Shown: in pieces, positions 1-10,114 of the stretch
Numbering within the stretch: the stretch's first letter is position 1
How the letters are laid out: each line of letters starts with the position of its first letter
Origin: Didymodactylos carnosus
Taxonomy: Eukaryota > Rotifera > Eurotatoria > Philodinida > Philodinidae
DNA length: 20,368 nucleotides
Direction: 5' to 3'
Assembly (NCBI GenBank): GCA_905250885.1
Contig: CAJNOQ010003402.1
Coordinates: 1 to 20,368, forward strand
Translations under genes and position numbers: made by a program
Notes under the pieces: model-generated
Seen by the model: only the letters and a program-made list of their open reading frames with translations
Database searches by the model: none
What the model was told of the DNA's origin: nothing

Positions 1-260
1 TTCATAACTCAGCTAAGATCCATCCAAATAACGTCAGAATATCAAGTGTACTCTATTTTACCTACTCTATATGTTCTTTTACTTGAGAATAGTAGAAAAC
101 ATTGCTGTACTTCGGAAGCTTTCTAGAAAAGTCTTTCAAAAACCAAAGTATTTTTTGTTGGCTTTTATAACTGTTATTGAGCTGCATCATATAGAGTAGG
201 TAAAATAGAGTACACTTGATATTCTGACGTTATTTGGATGGATCTTAGCTGAGTTATGAA
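1..260. repeat. Fold-back element with perfect 73-bp inverted arms
   Basis: Positions 1-73 are the exact reverse complement of 188-260, with a 114-bp spacer (74-187). The outer end reads TTCATAACTCAGCTAAGATC and the right end is its complement, GATCTTAGCTGAGTTATGAA. No open reading frame of note lies inside, so this is a non-autonomous palindromic (MITE or fold-back type) repeat. Perfect arm identity suggests recent insertion or arm correction. The left edge coincides with the window edge, so the element may extend further and no target-site duplication can be checked. Superfamily is not assigned. Confidence 0.8.
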
Positions 261-2200
261 TTTTTTAATTTTACTCAAGTATAGGCAAAAATGGGTTATT
301 TCATATAATGTAGGTTTTTGCAAGTGTTTTGAAAAACAAATATTGCCACGAGATTCAGCGTGGTCGATTACCTATGTTTCCATTTATTTTCGGAATTGCC
401 ACACCTAAAGAAATATTGATTCTAGAACTCTCAGGAACTCCGATGTCACGCCTGAACTGGAAAAAATCAAGGCTTTGCTTAGTTTCCATTTTGCAGAGGA
501 CACTTTGGACTATCTATCTATGAAGAAAGATCGACCTATTTGTAGGTCAGTTCTCAGAGATTCAAACTGATTTTCGAAAGATCTCCTCAAAATTCGGTCT
601 TTGAATCTTTTTCAAAAATCATTTTTGCTTGTGGAAAGATGCATACAGGTCTTGGCTATCGAACAGTGAAAGCCACAGGTCTCCATCTATCTTCGATCAA
701 AAGTTACTCAAAAAGCAACCACCTGCCATGTATTTTGGAACGGAAAGTAGCGCATATCTAGCTAGAATAAGCACACTGGAAATTCTTCGATACGAATAAT
801 TTCATCTCATTTAGACTATTTCTGATTTCTCATAACTTTCTCTACTCACCATTCATCTTTTTATTCCTAATTTGGCTAAAACAATCGTATTGTTCAAGTA
901 TCTAGCTCTCTCCAAAATTGTAAAGAGCCTTCTCATAGTTTCGAAGATGGATTGTCTCTAGCTGTTGAAAAAAAGAAATAGTACATCAATAGTGTCTATC
1001 GGATATATCATTGCTACGTCTAAATCTTGCATTGGTTGAAAAGTCCTTGATCTATATCTGCTTTCTTGCTAACATTATTATATTTCCTAATTTGTCATAG
1101 TCATATAAGCGATGATTATTAATTTTATTTACACGATCTTCTAAAAGCTATAACTACAATTTCTTGTATTTCAATCGCCAGAATATGCACCGTTTTTATC
1201 TTAATAGCAAATTTGTTTTGTTTGCATTATTCAAAGAACGTCTTCATTCTTCCCAAAGTTTATGGGGGGGTTCGAAATCGACAGTCCCTAGTTAACGTAT
1301 TCTAAGACGATCAATAACGATGCACATAATATCTATCAATTTTTCTTTGTTAAAACAAATGTAATTCATGTTGTAAAGGAAGAAATTAAGCAATTGTTTT
1401 TTAATCGAGAACAAAAGTAATTAGACACAAACACTTTGCAGTGAACACTTGAGTATTCCTACAAGCTATAATTGAAGGTAGTTATGTACATTCTAGTGTT
1501 ATCCCGCTTGTATCTTACCGAAAAATAAGGGATTATCAAGAGAGTAAAGAATATCATATTCTGTACCAATTTATAATAATTTTCTAATCTTATACAATAG
1601 AGAAAAATTTAATGTATGGTAAATTTGATTGATTGTTAGGAGAGTTTAAATTGTTTGTAATGTTGATAATGATATTAAGTCTTCTAGTTAGACATTCATC
1701 AATTCCAGTTTTTATCATTGATAGAATTGGATTGCGATCAAGTTTTTCTATGTGATCCCTTATTAAAAGATCAGTGTGAATTATGCGACATGAAAGTTAA
1801 ATAGAAGTCCATAGTCTTTTATCTCGGGTAGACACTTGTATTGATAGAAATTTTTTTAAAAACAGAAAGAATCAAACAAATTGTACTATTGAACGCTGAT
1901 ACTCGAACAGGTACTTTGTGATAGAATATATATGTGTGTAAACAAGTTTCCTATAATTCTGCAACAATATCGGTTTTTATGTATTGAACACTTTCTGCCT
2001 TTATTAGCAAGCGAAAAAAGTTGTCACAATAGAAGGCCACTCTTTAGGATTCAGCTTATCGAATAAGAATTCTGGAAATGAAAGTTAATGAAATTTTGTA
2101 CATATCTACTTATTGCTTGATCAAGAATTGTGAAAATGATAATCCTCATGTGTTTATTTAACAGAAAAAGATAACTACTCAATTCTCCTCAACACATAAA
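261..2200. other. Gene-free A+T-rich stretch with degenerate repeat
   Basis: No coding exon is supported here. A short open frame at 329-523 has no recognisable motif. The part from about 560 to 760 loosely resembles 10310-10480 (shared GAAAGATGC, a TTA-Y-TYAAAAA-like segment, then GCCATG in the same order), suggesting two diverged copies of one interspersed repeat. A run of seven G at 1264-1270 is the only G-rich spot. The remainder shows no structure I can name. Confidence 0.4.
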
Positions 2201-3560
2201 AATATAGTCATATATATATGTAACAATAATAGAGAGAGGAATGTAAAACTACGTGAGGAAATGATACAATAAATGGCACGACAGAAGTGGTGTGATGAAG
2301 AAAGAATGTATGACTAAGAGATGAAGGATGTGAACGGAAACAACGTGATGAAAACGTGAGGAGGTTTTTCTACCTGACAGAATGCAACTGGTTAATATGC
2401 GGTTGTAATAGTGCGTAATAAATTATTTACGACTATTTGTTGTCAAAGAACCACGCTTTATATCAGAAGTTCTCAAAATAAATATCTAATTAACTCTCAT
2501 GAATGTTAGAAAGTTATCGCTAGTTTCTACCAAAAGTTAATGAAGTTATGTAGAAAAATAAGGCTTTTATATCTAAACCTTGAAAATTTAATATTTGTTT
2601 TAATGTATGGTACATGTCATCAAATATGTACTAATTAGATATACTTATGGTTTGAATACGTAAAAAAGAATTAGATACTGTACATTAAACGATAACATAA
2701 TACTTATTCCTTAGCATGATGATTTTTTCCTTTTTGTGAGATTTTTCAGTTTGACAAAAAGCACAACAATCGCTCTCCGCTTAGAAATGAAAAAAGGTTA
2801 AACTAATCAAATGAATACTCACGATCAGTAGACTAGGCTACTGGAGAAACGTTTGTTAGATTTCAATTAGAGGTGTAGCTAGGATGTGATTCTAATTGAC
2901 ACAAGTGATTCAAATTCTTTCAAACAGATAGAAAAACGGTACATCCGAATCCCGCTGTTTTCGGTGCTATGCTTCTTCCTAAGCAGTAAGCACACATTTT
3001 GCAGTACACAATCGAGAAGATTTCAGTCTTTCATAAGTATTTGATCGAAATATTGTTTATCTAAACGAACTTATCCACACAAACAATTGATTATAAAATA
3101 TTAGCTCAGAGTGATGCGAGTTATAAAATTTTTTATGACATTTAGTGGGAGGAGTCGATCGGTGGTCACGCCAATAGGTTCAACCGTTAACCGACAAAGC
3201 ATCCAAACTAACCGTTTTTATCACATATTAAATGACATTGTGACTATATTAAATTTAGATGCACTGACCACTGAAAAAGTGAAGACCAATAGAGAATCAG
3301 TCTGATAGTAGCTGAAGAAAAGATTATAGGATTATTTAGATCAATACAGTAACAACGCAGTATGGTTTTGAAGTTATCAAACGGTTAGATGAATCATACA
3401 TAAGATATTCAAGAAAAAACACAGCATCGATTATGATAATCACGACAAAACACATCTTTCCATAATCGAATGGGCAGATTGAAATTTTTGTCAATTTAAG
3501 AACATTAGTGAATAAAATATCGCATTCAAATCGTATTGGCAATAGTTGTTTTGGCTCCAG
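2200..3560. other. Non-coding A+T-rich intergenic sequence
   Basis: No exon with plausible splice sites or recognisable protein was found. The 64-codon frame at 3111-3305 (+) has no homology I recognise, and its length is unremarkable. The stretch could carry distal regulatory DNA or an unrecognised 5' exon of the receptor gene further right, but nothing in the sequence demonstrates that. Confidence 0.4.
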
Positions 3561-3566
3561 CATAAT

Positions 3567-4038
3567 TGAGACCACTTTTTTTTCTATGCTTATTAATTAG
3601 ATTTAGAAGGTTGTCTCAATTTGAAATAGAGAATTTATTCTTTTTATGCACTTTGTGCACTGTTTATAATTTACAAAAAATACTACAGAATAATCATGTT
3701 TTAAGTGTATACTTATCATCATTTCTTACTTCATTATCTAACACAACTATGTAGCGGTAACTTAATGATGTGTTTTGTGCAAAATGGAAATGACAACTTT
3801 CGACAATAACCGTTTGAAATTTACGTAAGAAAGTATTCCATGCGACAACTTGCACTTCCAGTAATGGTTTCAAGAAATACCTTAATATATGTCTCTCACT
3901 ACAGTAGTCAACCATTTCCAATGACGGAGTGATGCGAAATTATAAACAGTGCACAAAATTTATGAAAAGAACAAATTGTCTATTCCAAATTGAGATCATC
4001 TTCTAAATCCAATTACTAAGCATAGAAAAAAAGCGATC
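3567..4038. mobile_element. MITE-like element with ~100-bp inverted arms
   Basis: The left arm (about 3567-3672) pairs with the reverse complement of 3938-4038 at roughly 85-90% identity by eye. Both contain TTTTTTTCTATGCTTA, then GATTTAGAAG, then TCTCAATTTG, and end in TTTGTGCACTGTTTATAATT, in the same order. The ~265-bp centre has no credible coding sequence. The arrangement fits a non-autonomous DNA transposon or fold-back repeat that has begun to decay. Exact termini and target-site duplications are unclear because similarity fades gradually outward (weak matches continue to about 3545 and 4060). Short open frames at 3336-3575, 3566-3754 and 3694-3921 overlap this palindrome and are not genes. 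Confidence 0.7.
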
Positions 4039-4059
4039 TGAATCATGAAGTCACGGTTG

Positions 4060-6080
4060 TTTTCAACGCAAAAAAATACCTACAAAAAAGGTAGACTTAT
4101 CTTGGCAAATTGAATCTAAATCAGTATTATAACGAATATTCAGACACTAGTGTCGAAAATAAAAACCGTGAACGAATTATATCATCACGATTTAGATAAT
4201 TAAAATCAAAATTGGCACAGTAAAAAAAGTTTTTTCTGTTAGAAATTATGCATAGTTTCTCGCCCTAATTAACACTTTTTCGTTTCATCATTACAAATTT
4301 TATAGGAGAAAATATGATGTTTCTCTTTAGAGAGTATAGAAAAACGTTTATTGGTATTTTCTTCTTCTTCTCATGTTCAACATAATATTTTTATTGGTTC
4401 TAAAAAAATGATCATTTCTGATTGGTACATTTAAATAATGAAATAAATCAAAAAGCCAGCACTAGCATCGATCAAATTATATATTTATTAAACTTGCCCA
4501 TTTGGCAGAGAAAACACGTACTTTAATCGTATAGTAGTACCATAGTGAACAACAAATATGGTGAATGTCTGTTAAAGAAAAAAATTAGATTAAAACATTA
4601 ATATGTGTAAGTAGATGAAAAAATTTGTGTGTGTGTGTGTGTCTAGTCTCATCAGTAACAGAGTATTTAACTTCAGAAGAAGACACTTGTCGAAGTAGTA
4701 AAAGCATATAATAATAGACTAACAGAGTATAAATCCAAGAATAGTAGTAGTACTACTCAAATGCTTAATAAAAAACATTTTAATCGATAATTTGCTTATG
4801 GCCAACATATCCACAACTTGATAAAAGTGAAATAACTTCTCTACTTTTTATACTAAATTTTTAACTCAATTCACTATCAACCACCCAGTATTAAAACTTC
4901 TTAAAGACTTCATTCAAGATGGTTTTCTCATTGTAATTCTTCTGTTATCTGCTGTCATACGGCAAATAGAGAGAAAGAAGAGAACACGATCGAATTTTGT
5001 GATGTACACAAATTTTACCATGCGAATCATTGATCTCTCATTAATTAACTTATTTCTATTATTCTATATCTCTTCTTGAACGTATATTCAACTTAGATTC
5101 CCACTGTGATTGGTATGCGTAATTTATGATCAAATATAAAGTGAGCACAATTTTCTATTTTTGTATGAGTTTATTAAGGAAGGAGTGTCCATTTTTTAAA
5201 ATAGTTCACAGAAAATACAATTTAGAAAGAATTTCACACTCTCATTCTTTTGTTTTTATTTCTTCCAAACTATCTTATCACTATCGTCGTGTCTTAGTAT
5301 ATTTTAAACAAACAATTTTCGTAAGATATTTTCAGTAATAATAGATAAGGTGTATGGGTGTTAGTTAGTATATAGTGACATAATTGTTGTGGGTATCGAT
5401 AGCAGTGTTATTTAAGGATCGCATTAAAACACTTAAAACAATTAAAATGAAAAAAAACAACAGTTATGCTATTATAAGATCAGTTAAAAACAACATCTAT
5501 TATATGTTTAATATACAGACATAACGACGAAATAATTACTTTTAAAACTATAAGTGTACAACTCGTGTACGGATCACATACTTAAAAGATTATTGTGCAG
5601 CATAAAAAAGAAAGAGATGCATTTTTTTAATGAGAACTATTATCCCTAATTATCTATTTTACTAAAATCAGAATTCATAAAAAAATTAACGATTCAATAC
5701 TATCTTTGACATTTCTCTTCTTAATTATTTTTTAAGTACTATATATAGCTTGGTACCGTTCTAGACATCAGAATACTCAAGAATAGAGTTCAGAGAGATC
5801 AATTATGAGCGTTAAAAGACATAACAAAAAGATTTTTAAATAGAAGATTTTTTTTAACCAAAGAAGTGTTTCTTTGCAAAACGCTTAAAACATGCTTAAT
5901 GTATATTATCACTGTCGTGAAGACTTGAAAATAAGAGGTAATATATAACGAGAACGGTCCCTCACTATGCGATGTCCTGTCGATGTATTATGTCATTCAT
6001 CATTTTCAATTTGCTTCCTGTGATAACTCGAATTTTTGATAACTATTTTTATTCAAAAAAAGCTATTAGAATCTAAAAGT
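4060..6080. other. Non-coding A+T-rich intergenic sequence
   Basis: No exon is supported. A frame at 5126-5338 (+) encodes 70 residues without recognisable features. The region contains a simple (TG)n run near 4626 and a small palindrome around 4743-4757 (AGTAGTAGTACTACT). Nothing else is distinguishable from background. Confidence 0.4.
4626..4642. repeat. (TG)n microsatellite
   Basis: A 17-nt uninterrupted alternating TG tract, read directly from the sequence, preceded by AAAT and followed by CTAGTCTC. It is a simple dinucleotide repeat with no evident functional association. Confidence 0.9.
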
Positions 6081-6084
6081 AGAC

Positions 6085-6460
6085 ATAAGAAAGTCCCATC
6101 TCTAGTACAAGTCCTAAAAGTTTCCTGACAGGATCCGAGACATATCCTACTAGGATTTCGCTCTAATTTCTTAGGATCCTAACAAAATTCTGCAAAATCC
6201 TAATGAAATCAGGTATACCCAAAAGTCATAGGATTTTCTGAGATTCTGTTTGGATCTTAAACAAACTTAAGCGAAATCCTAGTAGAATCCTGGCATTTTA
6301 GGATTCTGCTTGGAAGTTATTAGGTGGCTTCTAAATGTTAGGGTCCTGCAAGATCCTAGTAGAAAATAGACCGGAAGTGTGTAGGATTTTGTCTAGGGAT
6401 GACTTTTGGAAAGTCCAAAGCGAAATCTGTAAAATTCTAGACAAGAACGTTGCTTTGAAA
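6085..6460. repeat. Degenerate repeat block built on AGGATTCT/ATCCTA units
   Basis: The core AGGATyCT, or its complement, recurs many times in both orientations across about 375 bp. Longer words are also inverted: CCTACTAGGATTTCGC near 6147-6162 matches the reverse of GCGAAATCCTAGTAG near 6272-6286. GATCCTAGTAGAA recurs near 6353, and CGAAATC near 6421. The block looks like a non-autonomous element made of short inverted subrepeats, or an old fold-back element. A 60-codon frame at 6335-6517 lies inside and is an accident of the repeat. Ends cannot be fixed by eye. Confidence 0.55.
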
Positions 6461-6464
6461 CGAG

Positions 6465-7520
6465 AGCATATAGAGTTGACGCGTCACTACATCATACATG
6501 TTATTCTTCGAGTTTAGTGAAAGTTGGTCTTTTATACACATAGAACAGGGATCTTGCATATGTTGCTGTAGTCGATGACTAACATTGTCTCAAAGAGAAA
6601 CGAATTCAATCTAAAACTGAACTATTTAGATTCTCACAGCAAAAACTTTAGGAACTTTTTTGTTAATGACTAACTTTTAACTACGTATATACACTGGTTT
6701 GATAAACTTAGAAAATGTTTTATTTATAAGATTCTACTAACAGTTCAACTTATCTTTTTGAAATGTTCTTTATAACAGCTTTATTTTTTTGAACCGTTAT
6801 AGCTCATCATTATTTTGCCACTATATATCCAAATAGAGAAGTGTCATATTTAAAACATAACAAATAGCATATTTCAAACAACTAACGAAAGAGAAAAATA
6901 AATCTGTGTATTATTAAACCTTTCTATTCTATGTCTATTAAAATTGTTTACACTCTTCAAGACGATGTCTTTTTATCTCTAATTATTTATGTATATGTTC
7001 CGTCATAAATCCATTTTATGATCATCATCATTTTTTTGTTACAAGCGTTGACGTCATTCTCAGTTATGCTCTTTACTCAAAAAGCTGCCAAATATTTTTA
7101 TGAATAAAAGATAAAAGAGCAAAAGAAAACGAATATACACATCAGGAATCAAGTAATCATTGTGCAATAATTGAATTGTCACCGTTTGAGTTTATATGTC
7201 TATGTGTGTGTCTGTGTATGAAGCTAATTCCGTTGACTAATAAATAAGGTTATTGCACTTAAATTGGCTTGAATAGAGGAAAAGAGAGAACACACCTGCT
7301 GAGTAATAAAGTAACTTACTTTTTGTTTAATATAAATTGAACTGCAAAATACATGCGTTTTATGTCGGTACTAGTCTGTTAAATTTATCCTGCCGTTTAT
7401 GTTCAATTATTGATGAACAATATTACCATTGAGAAATAAATTTATGCCTACAGCTTATTTTTTAGTGGAAAAACTTTCTCTAACTTTTCTGTATTTTATC
7501 TTTTCAAATCTATTCTTTAG
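6465..7520. promoter_or_regulatory. Upstream flank or 5' intron of the receptor gene
   Basis: This stretch lies directly upstream of the first visible receptor exon. It ends in a pyrimidine-rich tract and TTCTTTAG, a good 3' splice site, at 7517-7520. So at least the last part is probably intron and a 5' coding exon lies further left. I could not identify that exon or a promoter. A TG-rich patch (about 7196-7218) is the only simple-sequence feature. Confidence 0.35.
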
Positions 7521-10114
7521 ATAGTGTTGCATCAATCATTTCCAAAGTGTCAACAACAACAAATGATGAAGAAAATCTTGAACAAATAGCATGGCAAAAT
7601 CCACCATCAACATCTGAGGATTCACTTCCATCACCCATTGTTCCTGTTTCACGTCGAACTCTTTCTTTATGTTCTGTTTGTGGTGACAAAGCAAGGTAAA
7701 TTTCTAAATGTTGTATATGATTCATATTTATATAAGTTTTATTTTAGTGGAAAACATTATGGTGTATTAAGTTGTGACGGTTGTAGAGGATTTTTTAAAC
7801 GAAGTATTAGGTAGATGAAGGATATACGATAGGCAAATTGATTCCCACTATACTTCTTTTTTCATTCCATTAGACGAAATACAAAATATGTTTGTAAAGA
7901 TAAAGGACATTGTCCAGTTGATCTTAATCGACGAAATCAATGTCAAGCGTGTAGACTGAAAAAATGTTTAGCAATGAAAATGAACAAAAATGGTAAGATT
8001 CACATGAGTCAAGATTTTATAGATGAATGATTCTTGAATTATACGAACAAGGGACTCTTTCCTACTGTTTCTGCGACGAAATATACGTTTTTTAGGAAAA
8101 TTTTCGAGGAAGATTATGAATCGAATATTCGTTTGTGCTTATTGGTCGTTCTTGGATGGATCTATAGAAGATCCGATATGAGCTTCCATCTTAACACATT
8201 CGGGCAGCGTTAGATTGTAAAGAGTGAGGTGAGCACATTGAACTACTTATGCATAGAGATATTAAGAGCACATAGATCAACCTTCGTACAGTTATAAAAA
8301 TGTTCATCAAGACAAGGTAAAATGTTCGCTCTTTTTATTAAATTTTTATAATTGTTCAAAAAATGCTCTGTTAGTTCTTAAAATTTCTGTGCATAAATAA
8401 TTCAACGTGCTCTACAATATGGCTCTAGATCTCGTCAGAGTACAAATCAAATTCATAATCGGAGTCAAAAATTAACTACCTTGGTAGGTTAGAATCTAGA
8501 ATCAAACAAAAAATCTTTTCTTTTAACTACTATAAACTTGATTGATCTATATAGTCGTATTCTGAATTGTCTCTGATAAATAAAAAGTTTCCACTTTTGT
8601 GCTCTCATTTGTGAATTTTGACAGATGTATTTTTTATTGTGTGATAAAATGACTATGAGATCTACTACTACTTACAGTAGGAGGAGAACAACTCATACTT
8701 CAAATGAATATTTATTAAGTGATCATTGAGTATATTGACATTTACTGTTTGTTCAAATAAATATCTAATGAAGAAGAAGACTTTTAACTCAATTGAAAGC
8801 GTGCTTTACTATTATAAATTTTAGCTGTTCAACATGAACGAGCACCAAGAAATTCTCAAATTACAAAAACAAAATCATCTTATCATTTATATCCAATTCC
8901 AAATACGGTACAATTTTGGTCACATACACATCCAACAGTAACACCAACAGAAACATTTTCTTCATCCAATGGGTACGTATTTAACATAGAAAAATCATCA
9001 TTATTAGATCAATACGAAAATATTGCAATAAAAGATATGACAAATAATATGTAAGTGATTATAACCATCAATGATAGACTAATAATATATTTTTCAATCA
9101 TTATGACACATAAACTTCATTAAGTCTTTCGTTTCTCTTACTTTGAGTTTTGTTTCTATTTTACTCTATTTTGTTGTTGTAGTAGTAGTCCTACATGGAA
9201 TAATTACGTAACACCAACAATATCAAAATCATTAACATCTCACTTTCACAATGTTTCAAAATATAGTAATGGTGAAAGTTCTGATGATCATTCATTCGAA
9301 ACAGATTTATCAGGCATTATGAAAGATGATAGTACAGAGTTAGTCAATACATCCCTACGTAAGATATTAGATAATCTTGAGTTTTAAAAATTATAATGTT
9401 AAATTATCTATTTTCAAGATTCTACAGTTCAATTATCCATCACGAATTATATTTATGAACGAGCTACATATATTTTATTTGCTTCAATTCGTTGGGCACG
9501 TACAATTCCATCATTTATCCAACTTCCAGATACCGATCAATTAACATTATTACAAGAATCATGGTCTGAACTATTTTTGATAACAGCCGCCGAACATCAA
9601 ATGTCTATTGATGAAAGTAAGCAATAAGAAACACTTAAAAAGAGAAAACAAACAAAATTTCAAAAATAAAATAATGTCAAAATTTTTTGTTTCATTAATT
9701 ATTTTTCTAATCATCTTGTTTTAGATATGTTTATACTATTTAATGATAGTGATGAAAAAATATTAGCATTAAATAAAATTCAAATAATTTTAAATCAATT
9801 TAATCTTCATTCAATCGATAAAATGGAATATATGTTATTGAAAGTTGCTGTTATATTTAAAGCAGGTAGGACATATTATGAATTCAATAAATATCGTTAA
9901 AATATAATCATTTATTTTATTTTTTTTTCAACATCAAGATGTGAAAGACATACGTGAACGTTTTTTAATCGATACTTATCGTATACAAGCTATCACCATG
10001 TTAATGAATCATATTCAACAGCAATCATCATCTGTAATAAAATCTCTATCACCAACCCTACGTCATGTTAAATTATTACAACTATTAAATATTTTAAAAG
10101 AAATTACATGTTGA
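7521..10114 (+). CDS. NR2E-like nuclear hormone receptor (5' end missing)
   Basis: A ligand- or constitutively-regulated nuclear transcription factor. Eight exons join in frame (7521-7695, 7748-7810, 7874-7992, 8825-9050, 9183-9358, 9419-9616, 9725-9865, 9939-10114), giving 424 residues without the N-terminus. The DNA-binding domain spans exons 1-3. Finger 1 is C-X2-C-X13-C-X2-C ([15 protein letters not shown]-box [10 protein letters not shown]). Finger 2 is C-X5-C-X9-C-X2-C, ending CQACRLKKC. The [13 protein letters not shown] stretch that follows is characteristic of the NR2E group (TLX, PNR and relatives). A Ser/Thr/Pro-rich hinge (exons 4-5) leads to an NR2-type ligand-binding domain, with a signature around RWARTIPSF and [14 protein letters not shown] in exon 6. 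The protein stops (TGA 10112-10114) after [15 protein letters not shown], about where helix 10/11 ends, so helix 12 (AF-2) is absent. No in-frame ATG precedes the zinc finger; the reading frame enters through a splice acceptor, so an upstream exon exists. Exact orthology (TLX, PNR or NR2E6-like) is unresolved. The P-box R replaces the S usual in TLX/PNR. Confidence 0.85.
7993..8824 (+). other. Long intron 3 of the receptor gene
   Basis: This 832-nt intron follows the last DNA-binding-domain exon. It has a strong GTAAGATT donor and a TTTTAG acceptor. The gene's other introns measure 52-132 nt, so this one is at least six times larger. It contains no open frame of interest. A short hairpin-prone piece (GGATCTATAGAAGATCC near 8158-8174) resembles the GGATGGATC word of the 1-260 palindrome, so inserted repeat or regulatory sequence is possible. 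Confidence 0.6.

Noticed and set aside
329-523. 64-codon open frame on the plus strand
   Set aside because: No recognisable motif and no splice context; it overlaps repeat-like sequence.
1255-1290. tRNA-like B-box (GGGTTCGAAATC)
   Set aside because: No A-box, acceptor stem or cloverleaf can be drawn in the preceding 80 bases; the match to GGTTCGAATCC is only partial.
3111-3305. 64-codon open frame on the plus strand
   Set aside because: Isolated, no family resemblance, and a length that is common by chance in this much sequence.
3336-3921. Three short open frames on both strands
   Set aside because: They lie in or beside the inverted-arm element and reflect its palindromic structure.
6335-6517. 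60-codon open frame
   Set aside because: Composed of the AGGATTCT repeat units read through; not a gene.
7510-7725. Minus-strand 71-codon frame
   Set aside because: Antisense shadow of the first visible receptor exon, which has clear zinc-finger coding on the plus strand.
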